Shown piece by piece: positions 8,905 through 17,342 of a stretch of 64,000 nt of DNA. Positions within the stretch are counted from its first letter, which is position 1; the number at the start of each line of letters is the position of its first letter. The notes beneath the pieces were generated by a model. It did no database searches and was not told the origin of the DNA. It saw nothing but the letters and a program-made list of their open reading frames with translations. Where the stretch lies: assembly GCF_001730285.1 (NCBI RefSeq), contig NZ_MIJZ01000001.1, positions 496,001 to 560,000 on the forward strand, read 5' to 3'. Source of the DNA: Enterococcus ureasiticus. Its GTDB lineage: Bacteria; Bacillota; Bacilli; Lactobacillales; Enterococcaceae. Both the position numbers and the translations under genes were made by a program.

Positions 8905-8931
8905 AAAATTAGTAGGAAAGAGCTGAAATTT

Positions 8932-9792
8932 ATGAAGAAAAAAACTATTTTCGGTATTCTTGCAGTTTTAGTTGTTGCCCTTGTTATTTTCCTAGTTGTT
9001 CAAGGAAATTCAGGTAAATCAAACGCTGTTACTGTTCGAACTGGTGAAGTAAAAAAAGAAACGATTGTTGAAAAACTCTCTACAACGGGTACGTTGATAC
9101 CAAATCAAACACAAGCACTTATGGGAACTGGCAATGTTGTCGATGTGCTCGTTAAAACGGGTGATCAAGTAGAAAAAGACAAAGTTTTAGCAACATACGA
9201 TAATGGCTTGCAATTAATCGCTGGCTTCAATGGCACCATCACTCAAGTCAACATCAAAGCCAAACAAGCTGATGCAAATGCCCAGCAAGGAAAACCATCA
9301 ATTCAGCTAGATGATCTTTCTACCTTAAAAGTTCAACTAGCATTATCTAACTCAGAGGCTTCTGCCGTAGCCGTTGATCAAAAAGCTGAAATCACAAGCG
9401 GTAACGAAACATTTGCAGGAAAAGTCGCTGAAAAAGATCCTGCTGCTCAAAGTACTCAATCAGCGACAGGAACAAGTGCAAGTTTAGGTGCCGTTGTAAC
9501 CTTTGATCAAGCACCTGAAAAACTGTTTGCAGGCTTTGATGTAGATGTCGATATCACAACAAATACCGTTGAAAATGTCCTAGCCTTACCGATCGAAGCT
9601 TTAACCTATAATGATAAAAATGAACCGATTGTCTTTGCGATTAAAGATGGCCGTGCCAAAGAAACAAAAATTGAAATCGGCATTCAATCAGATAAATTGA
9701 TCGAAGTCAAAAGCGGACTAAAAGAAGGAGACACGGTTATTCTTTCTCCAAGTTCTGATATCAAAAACAATACTGAAGTAACCAAAGAATAG
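8932..9792 (+). CDS. Efflux adaptor protein (MacA/YknX-like membrane fusion protein)
   Basis: A 286-residue membrane fusion protein. An N-terminal uncleaved anchor (MKKKTIFGILAVLVVALVIF) leads to an extracellular part with a lipoyl/barrel-sandwich half (about 50-105, VDVLVKTGDQVEKDKVLATYD) and beta-barrel and membrane-proximal regions (ENVLALPIEALTYND, VKSGLKEGDTVILSP). The long alpha-hairpin of Gram-negative MacA is missing, as expected in a bacterium without an outer membrane. It is the first of three genes with ATPase and permease and should link the permease to substrate outside. The start at ATG 8932 puts the anchor at the extreme N-terminus; the in-frame ATG 8890 lies within the palindrome and is unlikely. 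Confidence 0.9.
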   Translation: MKKKTIFGILAVLVVALVIFLVVQGNSGKSNAVTVRTGEVKKETIVEKLSTTGTLIPNQTQALMGTGNVVDVLVKTGDQVEKDKVLATYDNGLQLIAGFNGTITQVNIKAKQADANAQQGKPSIQLDDLSTLKVQLALSNSEASAVAVDQKAEITSGNETFAGKVAEKDPAAQSTQSATGTSASLGAVVTFDQAPEKLFAGFDVDVDITTNTVENVLALPIEALTYNDKNEPIVFAIKDGRAKETKIEIGIQSDKLIEVKSGLKEGDTVILSPSSDIKNNTEVTKE

Positions 9793-9804
9793 AAGGTGAA
9801 ATGA

Positions 9805-10497
9805 TTGATCGATTTAAAAGATGTAGTAAAAATCTACCGTACCGGCGGAGAAGAACTTGAAGCCTTAAAACGTGTTTCCCTGCATATCGCAGAAGGAGAA
9901 TTCACTTCTATTATGGGTCCTAGCGGTTCTGGTAAATCAACCATGATGAATATTCTCGGTTTATTGGATCGTTTTGATGAAGGAACCTATCATTTGAACG
10001 GACAAGATGTTACCAATTTGACTAGTAATGAGAGTGCACATGTTAGAAATAAAGAAATTGGTTTTGTTTTTCAATCCTTTAATTTGATGCCGCGGATGTC
10101 GTTATTGGATAACGTTGCCCTCCCTATGGTTTATTCTGGTATTTCAGCAAAAGAACGAAAAGAGCGTGCGTTAGAAGCTTTGAGAAAAGTTGGTTTGGCT
10201 GATCGTGTCGCACATAGGCCAAATGCTATTTCAGGCGGACAAAAACAACGTGTGGCGATAGCACGTGCTATCGTAAATGATCCAGCTGTTTTAATGGCAG
10301 ATGAACCAACAGGAAATTTAGACTCAAAAACAACACTAGAAATCATGAAAATTTTCCAAGATTTAAACGATGCAGGCACAACTGTTGTCATGGTCACACA
10401 TGAGCCTGATGTGGCGCAATACACAAAGCGAATTGTGTCCTTTAGAGATGGCGAAATCATTGATGATCAACCAGTATTAGATCGAAAAACACTATAG
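9805..10497 (+). CDS. ABC transporter ATPase (MacB/YknY-like)
   Basis: A 230-residue ATPase of the LolD/MacB type. Walker A is GPSGSGKST (about 38-46), Q-loop FVFQSFNLMP, signature ISGGQKQR, Walker B VLMADEPTGNLD, and H-loop VTHEP. It powers the permease encoded just downstream. The start is TTG 9805 with GAAGGTGA upstream; the overlapping ATG 9801 is in another frame. Spacing of 12 bases from the adaptor and 15 to the permease shows one operon. In Bacillus the YknXYZ relatives protect against a secreted toxic peptide; the substrate here is unknown. Confidence 0.93.
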   Translation: MIDLKDVVKIYRTGGEELEALKRVSLHIAEGEFTSIMGPSGSGKSTMMNILGLLDRFDEGTYHLNGQDVTNLTSNESAHVRNKEIGFVFQSFNLMPRMSLLDNVALPMVYSGISAKERKERALEALRKVGLADRVAHRPNAISGGQKQRVAIARAIVNDPAVLMADEPTGNLDSKTTLEIMKIFQDLNDAGTTVVMVTHEPDVAQYTKRIVSFRDGEIIDDQPVLDRKTL

Positions 10498-10512
10498 AAA
10501 GGAGCCGTTTTC

Positions 10513-11736
10513 ATGGGAATTATTGAAAGTTTCAAGATGGCGATCGATAGTATTTTAGCCAATAAAATGCGGTCGTTTTTGACTATGCTGGGAATCATTA
10601 TCGGAATTGCAGCCGTGATCGCGATATTAGCCGTAGGGAATGGTGCAACGAGTCAAATCACAGGCACATTCAGCGACTTAGGCGCTTCTACAATTTCTGT
10701 TTCCACAAGTCGAGATGCAACAGATAGTCAAAAAATCACTAGTAAAGATATCAAAGCATTAAAAGACGGCATTCCGCAAATCGATCATCTCTCCCCTGTT
10801 GTTTCGATCCAAGCGGTCGGTGCTGCAAACGAAAAAACAAAAGCAACATTGATCATGGCAGGAACGCCTGATTTACAATATACGAATCAAACAATGGATA
10901 AAGACATCGTCTACGGTCGTTATTTCAATACAACCGAATACTCAGAAGCTAGTAAAGTAGCTGTGATCAGCGCTGATACGGCTCGCTATTTTTTCAATGG
11001 ACGGGAAAATGTTATTGGTGAGAAAATCAACTTACGCGGACAAAAAGGGCAAATCAGTGCTCGAATCATCGGTGTGACCAAAAGTACAGTAGAAAAAATG
11101 GTCGGTTCTTTTGATGAAAATGAAATGATGGGCTATGTTTCAATACCGCTGACTACAGCAGATAATTTAAATCCGGATGCAACTAAAATCACTAGTTTGA
11201 CTGTAATTGCTAAATCAAAAGATGATATCGATGCGGTTTCTAAACAAATCGTAAACATCCTATCCGTTCGCCACAATACCGTTGGTGAAAAAGTCTATAC
11301 TGCAACGAACTTCTTGCAGGCATTAGATCAGGTCAATAATGTTTTAGGCTTGTTTATCAACTTTATTGCAGCGGTTGCGGCGATTGCCCTACTTGTCGGC
11401 GGCATTGGTGTGATGAACATCATGCTCGTTTCAGTCACTGAACGAACCAGAGAAATTGGAACAAGAAAGGCTTTAGGTGCAACAGATAGTAACATCTTAT
11501 TCCAGTTTCTAACAGAATCTGTTATTCTGTGCTTGATTGGTGGACTAATTGGATTAACCCTAGGTGCGATCTTAGCTGTTACTGTTGCTAGTGCCTTAGA
11601 TATTACTGCACAGTTTACCTTAGGTTCAATTGTCGCTGTACTCGTATTTTCAAGTGCTATCGGCATTTTCTTTGGAGTATATCCTGCAAGAAAAGCAGCG
11701 AAACTTGATCCAATCGAAGCATTACGCTACGAATAA
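10513..11736 (+). CDS. ABC transporter permease (MacB/FtsX-like)
   Basis: A 407-residue permease of the MacB_PCD plus FtsX layout: one N-terminal membrane helix after the cytoplasmic lead (SILANKMRSFLTMLGIIIG), a large extracellular domain (about 45-280), and three C-terminal helices. The C-terminal signature includes GGIGVMNIMLVSVTERTREIG and RKALGATDSNIL, with YPARKAAKLDPIEALRYE at the end. With the two upstream genes it forms a complete tripartite exporter for a peptide, lipid or drug. SD AAAGGAG precedes ATG 10513. Confidence 0.93.
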   Translation: MGIIESFKMAIDSILANKMRSFLTMLGIIIGIAAVIAILAVGNGATSQITGTFSDLGASTISVSTSRDATDSQKITSKDIKALKDGIPQIDHLSPVVSIQAVGAANEKTKATLIMAGTPDLQYTNQTMDKDIVYGRYFNTTEYSEASKVAVISADTARYFFNGRENVIGEKINLRGQKGQISARIIGVTKSTVEKMVGSFDENEMMGYVSIPLTTADNLNPDATKITSLTVIAKSKDDIDAVSKQIVNILSVRHNTVGEKVYTATNFLQALDQVNNVLGLFINFIAAVAAIALLVGGIGVMNIMLVSVTERTREIGTRKALGATDSNILFQFLTESVILCLIGGLIGLTLGAILAVTVASALDITAQFTLGSIVAVLVFSSAIGIFFGVYPARKAAKLDPIEALRYE

Positions 11737-11749
11737 TTATTCAATATTG

Positions 11750-11792
11750 AAAAAAATCAGGACGAGAGTCATTTCTCTGTCCTGATTTTTTT
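11750..11792. terminator. Bidirectional terminator between convergent genes
   Basis: TCAGGAC/GTCCTGA plus AGAG/CTCT stem, flanked by seven A on one side and seven T on the other, so it can end both the efflux operon and the EVE gene. Confidence 0.9.
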
Positions 11793-11794
11793 AG

Positions 11795-12205
11795 TTAGAC
11801 TTCTTTTTTCATTCCAGAAGCAATAAAGCTAAACAACTGCTCAGGAATTTGAAAATGGCCAAATCTCAAACGTGATCGATACTCCTGCCATAATGGCAGC
11901 TCAGCAACTGCCTTTAGTGGAACCGATTGAATATTTTTCAAAAAATCAATGTCTTTTCTATCTGGAGTAAAGCCTGGAGCCATTTCAAATGGATAGGCTT
12001 CTCCTGGTAAAATCTGTCCTAAAGCAATGAACTCTTGACAAGGTTCTTTGCTTTTTAAACTTTGTTTAGGTGCATAATAAATCAGCCAATCGCCTGCCTT
12101 CATTCGATTCAAAGGTGCTGATTTTCCGTGACATAATTGGCAAAAACCTCCCGCTACGCCAAGTTCTACATGATTTTTAGAAGCAACGCCGATCCAATAA
12201 TTCAT
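11795..12205 (-). CDS. EVE-domain protein (UPF0310)
   Basis: A 136-residue single EVE domain, recognised by NYWIGVASKNHVELGVAGGFCQLCHGK at the start and the later GDWLIYYAPK and FTPDRKDIDFL parts. EVE domains share the PUA-like fold and are thought to read modified bases in RNA or DNA; some stand alone and some occur in defence enzymes. Nothing nearby points to a defence role here. The start is ATG 12205 (AAGGAG eight bases upstream) instead of GTG 12214, which overlaps the SD. Followed convergently by the efflux operon. Confidence 0.88.
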   Translation of the reverse strand: MNYWIGVASKNHVELGVAGGFCQLCHGKSAPLNRMKAGDWLIYYAPKQSLKSKEPCQEFIALGQILPGEAYPFEMAPGFTPDRKDIDFLKNIQSVPLKAVAELPLWQEYRSRLRFGHFQIPEQLFSFIASGMKKEV

Positions 12206-12226
12206 AGTAGCCACTCCTTTTCATTT

Positions 12227-12646
12227 TTATAAATTGATTGTTTCTCTACTATCCATCCCTAAAACCACGATGGCTTCATTGAAATGAATTTCGTATAATT
12301 CCAGCATAGCGCCAGCTTGTTTGATGTTTTCTTCATAACTAGGGATCTTTTTAATCCATTTTTCTGCTACATCATAAACGGTTAAATCACTTTTTTTCAC
12401 TTGAGCATAATGTACTCGAACATGATTGGTGTTTGAGGTTGGAATCGTTGTAAACGCAATATTGGGATTTTTTTGAAACTCGGTAATTTTTTCGTTTCCT
12501 TTAAAGGTTGAAAAGAAAAGACATTTTTTATCTTCATCATAAAAAAAGCTGACGATTCTTACATTAGGTATTTCCTCAACGCTTGTTGCTAAAGCGATCT
12601 CTGTTTGCTCATTCATTATTTTTTTAAATGCTTCAATTGTTTTCAT
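12227..12646 (-). CDS. Pyridoxamine 5'-phosphate oxidase-family protein
   Basis: A 139-residue split-barrel flavin-binding-fold protein of the general-stress-protein-26 type (ALATSVEEIPNVRIVSFFYDEDKKCLFFSTF; then NPNIAFTTIP). Members bind FMN or related cofactors; they are usually not true PdxH enzymes. The role here is unknown. The gene ends 21 bases before the EVE gene start and probably shares its transcript. An upstream terminator separates it from the cobalamin operon. Confidence 0.8.
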   Translation of the reverse strand: MKTIEAFKKIMNEQTEIALATSVEEIPNVRIVSFFYDEDKKCLFFSTFKGNEKITEFQKNPNIAFTTIPTSNTNHVRVHYAQVKKSDLTVYDVAEKWIKKIPSYEENIKQAGAMLELYEIHFNEAIVVLGMDSRETINL

Positions 12647-12700
12647 AAATTGTTTGCTCCCTTATTTTTCATTTGTCTGACTGACAAGTTCATTCTAACA

Positions 12701-12734
12701 AACAAACCCTGACAACTGATTGTCAGGGTTTGTT
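12701..12734 (-). terminator. Terminator of the cobalamin operon
   Basis: A perfect 15-base-pair stem (12701-12715 with 12720-12734) with loop CTGA directly after the adenosyltransferase gene; a T-rich run TTTGTTTGTT follows on the minus strand. Confidence 0.8.
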
Positions 12735-12755
12735 AAAAAGTATTTTAAAGAATGC

Positions 12756-13313
12756 TTAAGTATAAAAAATCTTGCTATTTCGACGATAATTGATGTCCTC
12801 TCGTCCTTCACGAAAGTTGATGAATCGGGCTATAGCGTAAAAATAATCAGATAACCGATTTAAAAAAATCAATGCATCACTATTGATTTCTTCCGTTTCT
12901 TGCACACGAACTACACATCTTTCTGCCCTTCTAGCGACTGTTCTTGCCATATGAAGTAAACTAGCGATGTGACACCCACCAGGTAAAATAAATTCTGTTA
13001 ACGTTGGTGGAACATCTGCGTATCGATCAATTCGTTCTTCTAACCAGATCGTCGGTTGATTGCTCGTTCGGTATCCTTTAGTCTCATTCGGTGTAGCAAG
13101 GTCTGTGCCGCAATCAAATAAAACTTGCTGAATCTCTTCCAATTCTTTTTTTATTTCACGATAATTTTGCATCTGACTGATAATATAACCAATCATTGAG
13201 TTCAATTCATCAATCGTGCCATAAGCTTCTACTCGATCTGATCCTTTGCTTCTTTTTTCTCCACCGATAATACTTGTCTGACCTTTATCTCCTGTTTTCG
13301 TATAGATTTTCAT
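12756..13313 (-). CDS. PduO-type ATP:cob(I)alamin adenosyltransferase
   Basis: A 185-residue PduO-type enzyme. The N-terminal ATP loop TKTGDKGQTSI, the RxEAYGTIDELNS segment, and the RTVARRAERCVVR and FLNRLSDYFYAIAR helices are characteristic. It transfers adenosyl from ATP to cob(I)alamin, producing the AdoCbl needed by EutBC. It is the last gene of the cobalamin operon and overlaps eutP by four bases. No EutT-type enzyme is present in the neighbouring eut cluster, so this protein probably does that job. Family certain; pairing with EutBC inferred. Confidence 0.92.
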   Translation of the reverse strand: MKIYTKTGDKGQTSIIGGEKRSKGSDRVEAYGTIDELNSMIGYIISQMQNYREIKKELEEIQQVLFDCGTDLATPNETKGYRTSNQPTIWLEERIDRYADVPPTLTEFILPGGCHIASLLHMARTVARRAERCVVRVQETEEINSDALIFLNRLSDYFYAIARFINFREGREDINYRRNSKIFYT

Positions 13314-13759
13314 TTATCTTGCTCTCCTTTAGACTCTTCTAAGTAAGCTTTTAATTCATCAATCCCTTGATTTTCAACAGCAGAAATCATGAAGAATTTT
13401 TTTGCTCCAGCTAATGATAATTGTTTTTTTGTTCTTTCAATATCTTCTTTTTCAGCTAGATCGATTTTAGTGACTATACCAATACAAGGCTTGGCAAACG
13501 CTGCTGCAAAAAGAGGTGAAAAGGTTTGCTTTTTTTCAGTCGCACTTGCCATCAATACGATTACTTGTGCCTCTACAGCTGTAGTTAAAAGTGCACTATA
13601 GTAATTACGATGCTGTATAAACTCTCCTGGCGTATCAATAATTTGATCATAAAATTCTATTGCTTGGGTTTTATTATAAGAAAGTTCTTCTCCCTTAAGT
13701 TTTTGGGAAAGAGTTGTTTTTCCGCATCCAACAGAACCAATAAAGATTGCCTTTTTCAT
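13310..13759 (-). CDS. eutP: EutP/PduV-like small GTPase-fold protein
   Basis: A 149-residue P-loop protein: Walker A GSVGCGKTTL (8-17), switch/DTPGE motif (about 42-46), TKID base-recognition motif (about 97-100) and SA near the end. This is the EutP/PduV family of Ras-like proteins found with ethanolamine and propanediol loci; a Salmonella member has been described as an acetate kinase, and another is linked to microcompartment placement. Oddly, it lies inside the cobalamin operon, seven kilobases from eutQ, overlapping cobC and the adenosyltransferase gene by four bases each. This suggests production with cobalamin, not with the shell. Confidence 0.87.
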   Translation of the reverse strand: MKKAIFIGSVGCGKTTLSQKLKGEELSYNKTQAIEFYDQIIDTPGEFIQHRNYYSALLTTAVEAQVIVLMASATEKKQTFSPLFAAAFAKPCIGIVTKIDLAEKEDIERTKKQLSLAGAKKFFMISAVENQGIDELKAYLEESKGEQDK

Positions 13760-14340
13760 TTATTTCTTCCCTCCAACTGATAGCAATTATTTTCATAGTG
13801 GTACATGGTGTACATTCCTTGCCGATAATCGCTTGACCAAAAATCAGTCAAATAGCCATTGAAGTAATGATCCAAAACTCGTAAAACACCAAGATGTCCT
13901 ACAATCAAAATATCTGCCTCTGGGTTTCCAGCAAGCCTTGCTTCGATTTTAGCTATCCCTTCAAGAACCCTTTGCTTGAATGATTCAAATACTTCTGCCT
14001 TGGGAGGTGTTCTATCAAGCGGTGCATCCAACCAAGCTTGCCATTCTTTTGAATAACTGGCTTCAATTTGGTAGGCTGTAAGTCCTTCCCATAATCCAAA
14101 AGACTTTTCGTTAAATTCTGGTACAACGCAGTATTTTTTTTTCGCTCTGATTATCTCTGCAGTCTCCAATGTTCGTTGAAGTTGACTCACATATATCGTT
14201 GAAAATGGAACATTTTTCAGTTTTTCAGCAATTTGTTGACTTTGATTTATACCTGTTTCATTTAACGAAACATCTAGACTTCCGTAAAACTTTTTTTCCC
14301 GATTCAATGATGTTTCGCCATGTCTAATTAAATAAATCAT
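13756..14340 (-). CDS. cobC: Alpha-ribazole phosphatase (CobC-like)
   Basis: A 194-residue histidine phosphatase with the catalytic LIRHGETSLN (5-14) and the second His in DILIVGHLGVLRVL. In this operon it most likely removes the 5'-phosphate in the last step of nucleotide-loop assembly. General phosphoglycerate-mutase-like function cannot be excluded by sequence alone. ATG 14340 is chosen (AGGGGTG six bases upstream) over the GTG nine bases before. The stop overlaps the eutP start. Confidence 0.85.
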   Translation of the reverse strand: MIYLIRHGETSLNREKKFYGSLDVSLNETGINQSQQIAEKLKNVPFSTIYVSQLQRTLETAEIIRAKKKYCVVPEFNEKSFGLWEGLTAYQIEASYSKEWQAWLDAPLDRTPPKAEVFESFKQRVLEGIAKIEARLAGNPEADILIVGHLGVLRVLDHYFNGYLTDFWSSDYRQGMYTMYHYENNCYQLEGRNK

Positions 14341-14351
14341 TGATAACACCC

Positions 14352-15101
14352 CTAATTTCTAAAAAAGATCAGGATAAAAATAATTTGCCCGATACAATGA
14401 AATGCACCCAACGTGTCACCATTCATCCCACCGATCTTTTGATAAACCAAGTGGCGATAAGCAATACTTACTAGGATAACTGCTAAATAGCTAAGACAGC
14501 CTTTTAATCCTAATAACCAGTATATTAAACTCAATGCCATTAGCTGACAGAGCCAGACCCGCCAAGTTTCAACACCTAAAAATAATTGCCCTAACCCTTT
14601 AGTATGCCCCGCATAACGCATCTGTTGAAATAATAAAACAATTCCAGCTTTCCCAACTACTTGCAGTGCAATCATCAAACGAATTAAGAAGACAATATCT
14701 ACATCCGTGCCTTGAGTCATTATCGGAATAATCAAAAATATATAGTAAAAAATCAACGCAAGAACACCATTACTTCCAACTCGACTATCCTTCATGATTT
14801 CCAACATTTCTTCTTTGCTCCTGGAAGAAAAAAGGCCATCACACATATCAGCTAGTCCATCCATATGAAATGCGCCTGTCAACATCACATCAAAAAGTAA
14901 AGTGCCTATCCAAGCAAGGATTGAAGATTGTAAAAACCAATAAAGTCCCCAAAGAATGAGGCCATCGACTAAACCTATCACTAATCCTAAAATAGCAAAC
15001 CAAAGGATTCCTTTTTTAAATCGTTCTTGCCCATGGTCAATTTCGATTGGAAGTGGTATCCGTGTAAAAAATTGAAGATATAAAATTAATAGTTTAATCA
15101 T
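14352..15101 (-). CDS. cobS: Adenosylcobinamide-GDP ribazoletransferase (cobalamin synthase)
   Basis: A 249-residue integral membrane protein with about six to seven helices. The family signature GAFHMDGLADMCDGLF (about 87-102) and the next DSRVGSNGVLALI are intact. It joins adenosylcobinamide-GDP with alpha-ribazole (phosphate) to form adenosylcobalamin (phosphate) at the membrane. The start overlaps cobU by four bases. Confidence 0.93.
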   Translation of the reverse strand: MIKLLILYLQFFTRIPLPIEIDHGQERFKKGILWFAILGLVIGLVDGLILWGLYWFLQSSILAWIGTLLFDVMLTGAFHMDGLADMCDGLFSSRSKEEMLEIMKDSRVGSNGVLALIFYYIFLIIPIMTQGTDVDIVFLIRLMIALQVVGKAGIVLLFQQMRYAGHTKGLGQLFLGVETWRVWLCQLMALSLIYWLLGLKGCLSYLAVILVSIAYRHLVYQKIGGMNGDTLGAFHCIGQIIFILIFFRN

Positions 15102-15691
15102 TTTATTTTTTGCGGAATCCCACAGACAACAAAATATACCTGCTCCGCTTCCTTCGCTAAATATTGATTCACTTTACCTAGTAAATCTTGAAACCAACGT
15201 CCTAAACTAGTCATTGGCACTATACCAGAACCAACCTCATTCGTAACTATAACCGCCTTTGTATCCGTTTCCATTATCGTTTTAGTGATTTTTTCCCACT
15301 CACTAAAAATCTGTCCCTCGAATTTTTGACGTTCTTTAGCCGTATAATGATCAAAAACAGTTTCTATTCTTTCTAAATCAGTATCTAGCTCTTTAGAGAG
15401 TAGATGAAAAAACAGATTTGTCGTCATGATCGTGACACAATCCAAGAGGTACGCATCATACTTTTGCGATGTTTCTTTAATCCATTCATCAATAGCAAGA
15501 AAACGTTCTTCTGTATACCATGCAGCAGGTCTTGCCATTTGATGATGTTGGATCCGCGCATTCATTTCTTCATCAGGATACTCCATGACACTTGTTGCAA
15601 TATAGCAAACGGATGCTTCATTTTTGAGTAAACTTTCCGAAAACGATGACTTGCCACTTTTGGCGCCACCTGTCACTAATGTATAACTCAT
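15098..15691 (-). CDS. cobU: Adenosylcobinamide kinase/guanylyltransferase
   Basis: A 197-residue CobU. Walker A is VTGGAKSGKSSF (6-17); the RIQHHQMARPAAWYTEE segment matches the family region RIxxHRxxRPxxWxTxE that contains the guanylylated His; IVTNEVGSGIVP is near the end. It phosphorylates adenosylcobinamide and attaches GMP. Without corrin synthesis genes nearby, its substrate should be cobinamide taken up from outside. Confidence 0.93.
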   Translation of the reverse strand: MSYTLVTGGAKSGKSSFSESLLKNEASVCYIATSVMEYPDEEMNARIQHHQMARPAAWYTEERFLAIDEWIKETSQKYDAYLLDCVTIMTTNLFFHLLSKELDTDLERIETVFDHYTAKERQKFEGQIFSEWEKITKTIMETDTKAVIVTNEVGSGIVPMTSLGRWFQDLLGKVNQYLAKEAEQVYFVVCGIPQKIK

Positions 15692-16434
15692 CTCGAATTC
15701 TCCTCCATGAAATAGCCAATTTTCTTTATAGGAATAGCTTGGTTTGACAATTGAAGCATCTGATTTTCTTCAACAGCCACGAGCAAAACCGTAGCAGGAC
15801 CTGCAGAACCTGTATCCATAAATTGAGCTTGGTCAAAAACCACCTTCAAGCAACTTGACTGAGCAAGTTGTGTTGCTTCATAACTGATCCCTTTAGAACC
15901 AACGGGCAATATTTCTAAAACGTGCGCTTGTTTTTGAATCGCATACAAATCTTGATAAGAAAAAAGCCGATTATCATGTTTTAGTACATCAACGCCTACA
16001 TAAGGTTCACCTACTTGATACAGCAAACTTCCAGACAACACTTTTCCATATCTTAATTCATTTTTTTGAATTGATCCGATAACGGTCACGCCGAGTGCTG
16101 TCATTTCTGTATGCATATTCTCCTCCGTGCTCCCATTGATCAGGACGTTTTCTAAGTCAGCTTTTGCTAATTCAGCAAGAATTCCTTTCAGTACTTTTTG
16201 ACCTGTCGGTTCCATCTCGCCACCAATCGCATCAATCAGCATAATCGGTTGACCACCAACTGCCAACACCTCTAGTAACGCTACTCTCAAACAAAAAGCC
16301 GCTGTGATTTCTGGATCTATCCTTAGTTGATCTGCTTCTTTTAATCCGATTGCAGCACTACTGTCACAAGCTACGACAATACCAATCTCATCCGTAAAAA
16401 AAGTAACCGATAAATCACGAATATTTTCTTTCAT
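15688..16434 (-). CDS. cblS: Alpha-ribazole kinase CblS (AIR synthase-like)
   Basis: A 248-residue member of the PurM/ThiL-type ATP-binding fold: FFTDEIGIVVACDSSAAIG at the start, AFCLRVALLEVLAVGGQPIMLI helix, and a C-terminal domain. In Listeria and Geobacillus the homologous CblS phosphorylates alpha-ribazole, replacing the CobT route. The neighbours here (CblT, CobU, CobS, CobC) fit that role exactly. It overlaps cblT and cobU by four bases. Assignment rests on family resemblance plus context; a thiamine-type kinase is less likely. Confidence 0.78.
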   Translation of the reverse strand: MKENIRDLSVTFFTDEIGIVVACDSSAAIGLKEADQLRIDPEITAAFCLRVALLEVLAVGGQPIMLIDAIGGEMEPTGQKVLKGILAELAKADLENVLINGSTEENMHTEMTALGVTVIGSIQKNELRYGKVLSGSLLYQVGEPYVGVDVLKHDNRLFSYQDLYAIQKQAHVLEILPVGSKGISYEATQLAQSSCLKVVFDQAQFMDTGSAGPATVLLVAVEENQMLQLSNQAIPIKKIGYFMEENSR

Positions 16435-16934
16435 CTGTTACCCAACTTTCTTTTAGCACTAAGGTCAACAAACGTTTGCTCTAAAAAATAAAGAACAACC
16501 TCCGCTAAAATTAAATTCAATAAAGAAGCTACACTTAAAGGAAGGAACAAAACATAAACTATTTTGCCCAACAAAGGGTACAAAAAAAGTAAAGATAACG
16601 GTGTGTTGATCAAGTAAGCCAGCATAATCGCTAGAAAACGATTGATTGAATACCTGTTGGTTACCTTGTCTCTAATTGTTCCATAGCAAAATAAACAACA
16701 TGCCATCAAACCTGCAGTGATCAAATGAACTGGGATCGTTAATGGGAATCCTGCAATCGTTGCGCTTGCCAAATGGCCAAAACTCCCCAAAAGAAACCCT
16801 ATTCTTGGACCAAGAAATACCGTCCCTACAAAGCCTGGTAGCGAATCTAAAGCAATCGAGCCAGTTATTTTGAACATTGATCCAATTACAGATAATGCTA
16901 TAAACATTGCTGTTAAAGTCAATTGCTTTGTCAT
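16431..16934 (-). CDS. cblT: Alpha-ribazole transporter CblT (ECF S-component-like)
   Basis: A 167-residue membrane protein with about five to six helices, of the ECF substrate-binding type (LTAMFIALSVIGSMFKI start, GFVGTVFLGPRIGFLLGSFGHLA). In Listeria CblT imports alpha-ribazole and is partner of CblS. Here it is the gene directly before cblS, overlapping by four bases. It could use the EcfT/EcfA module encoded upstream. A different small ligand cannot be excluded from sequence alone. Confidence 0.78.
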   Translation of the reverse strand: MTKQLTLTAMFIALSVIGSMFKITGSIALDSLPGFVGTVFLGPRIGFLLGSFGHLASATIAGFPLTIPVHLITAGLMACCLFCYGTIRDKVTNRYSINRFLAIMLAYLINTPLSLLFLYPLLGKIVYVLFLPLSVASLLNLILAEVVLYFLEQTFVDLSAKRKLGNR

Positions 16935-16944
16935 CAGCTTCCTC

Positions 16945-17319
16945 CTATAGTTTATTTAATGTCCAAGTCACTGTATCGCCGTCTTTTAAAAAGTATTCAA
17001 CAGCCCCTACTTCTGGTTGCTTGCCATTCACGTCGTATAACCAGTATTTACTTGTTTTGGCATCTTGAGCATGACCATCGATACCGCTGATAAAATCTTT
17101 ATCCATATCAACTTTATAATTTTTCTCCATGACCGTTTGAAGTGATTCATCTTTTTTAACATCTACTTCTTTTTTATCAAATTCTTTATCATCTTCCTTT
17201 AAGATGATTGTTACTTTCATTTTGTCTTCTTTGGCTTGTTTAGTATCGCTTGTTTTCCCACATGCGCTTAATAAAAAGATGACTATTAAAACCATTGCTA
17301 CTTTTAGAAATTTCTTCAT
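16945..17319 (-). CDS. DUF4430 lipoprotein, possible cobalamin-binding subunit
   Basis: A 124-residue exported lipoprotein. The signal MKKFLKVAMVLIVIFLLSACG ends in a lipobox (LSAC). The mature part is one DUF4430 domain (KVTIILKEDDKEFDKKEVDV; SLQTVMEKNYKVD; KYWLYDVNGKQPEVGAVEYFLKDGDTVTWTL). DUF4430 resembles the beta-domain of transcobalamin and intrinsic factor, so binding a corrinoid at the cell surface is plausible. The gene lies between the ECF S component and CblT, 23 bases after the former. Binding is inference; no experimental data are visible. Confidence 0.78.
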   Translation of the reverse strand: MKKFLKVAMVLIVIFLLSACGKTSDTKQAKEDKMKVTIILKEDDKEFDKKEVDVKKDESLQTVMEKNYKVDMDKDFISGIDGHAQDAKTSKYWLYDVNGKQPEVGAVEYFLKDGDTVTWTLNKL

Positions 17320-17342
17320 TGTTCATTCCGCCTTTGTTTTTA

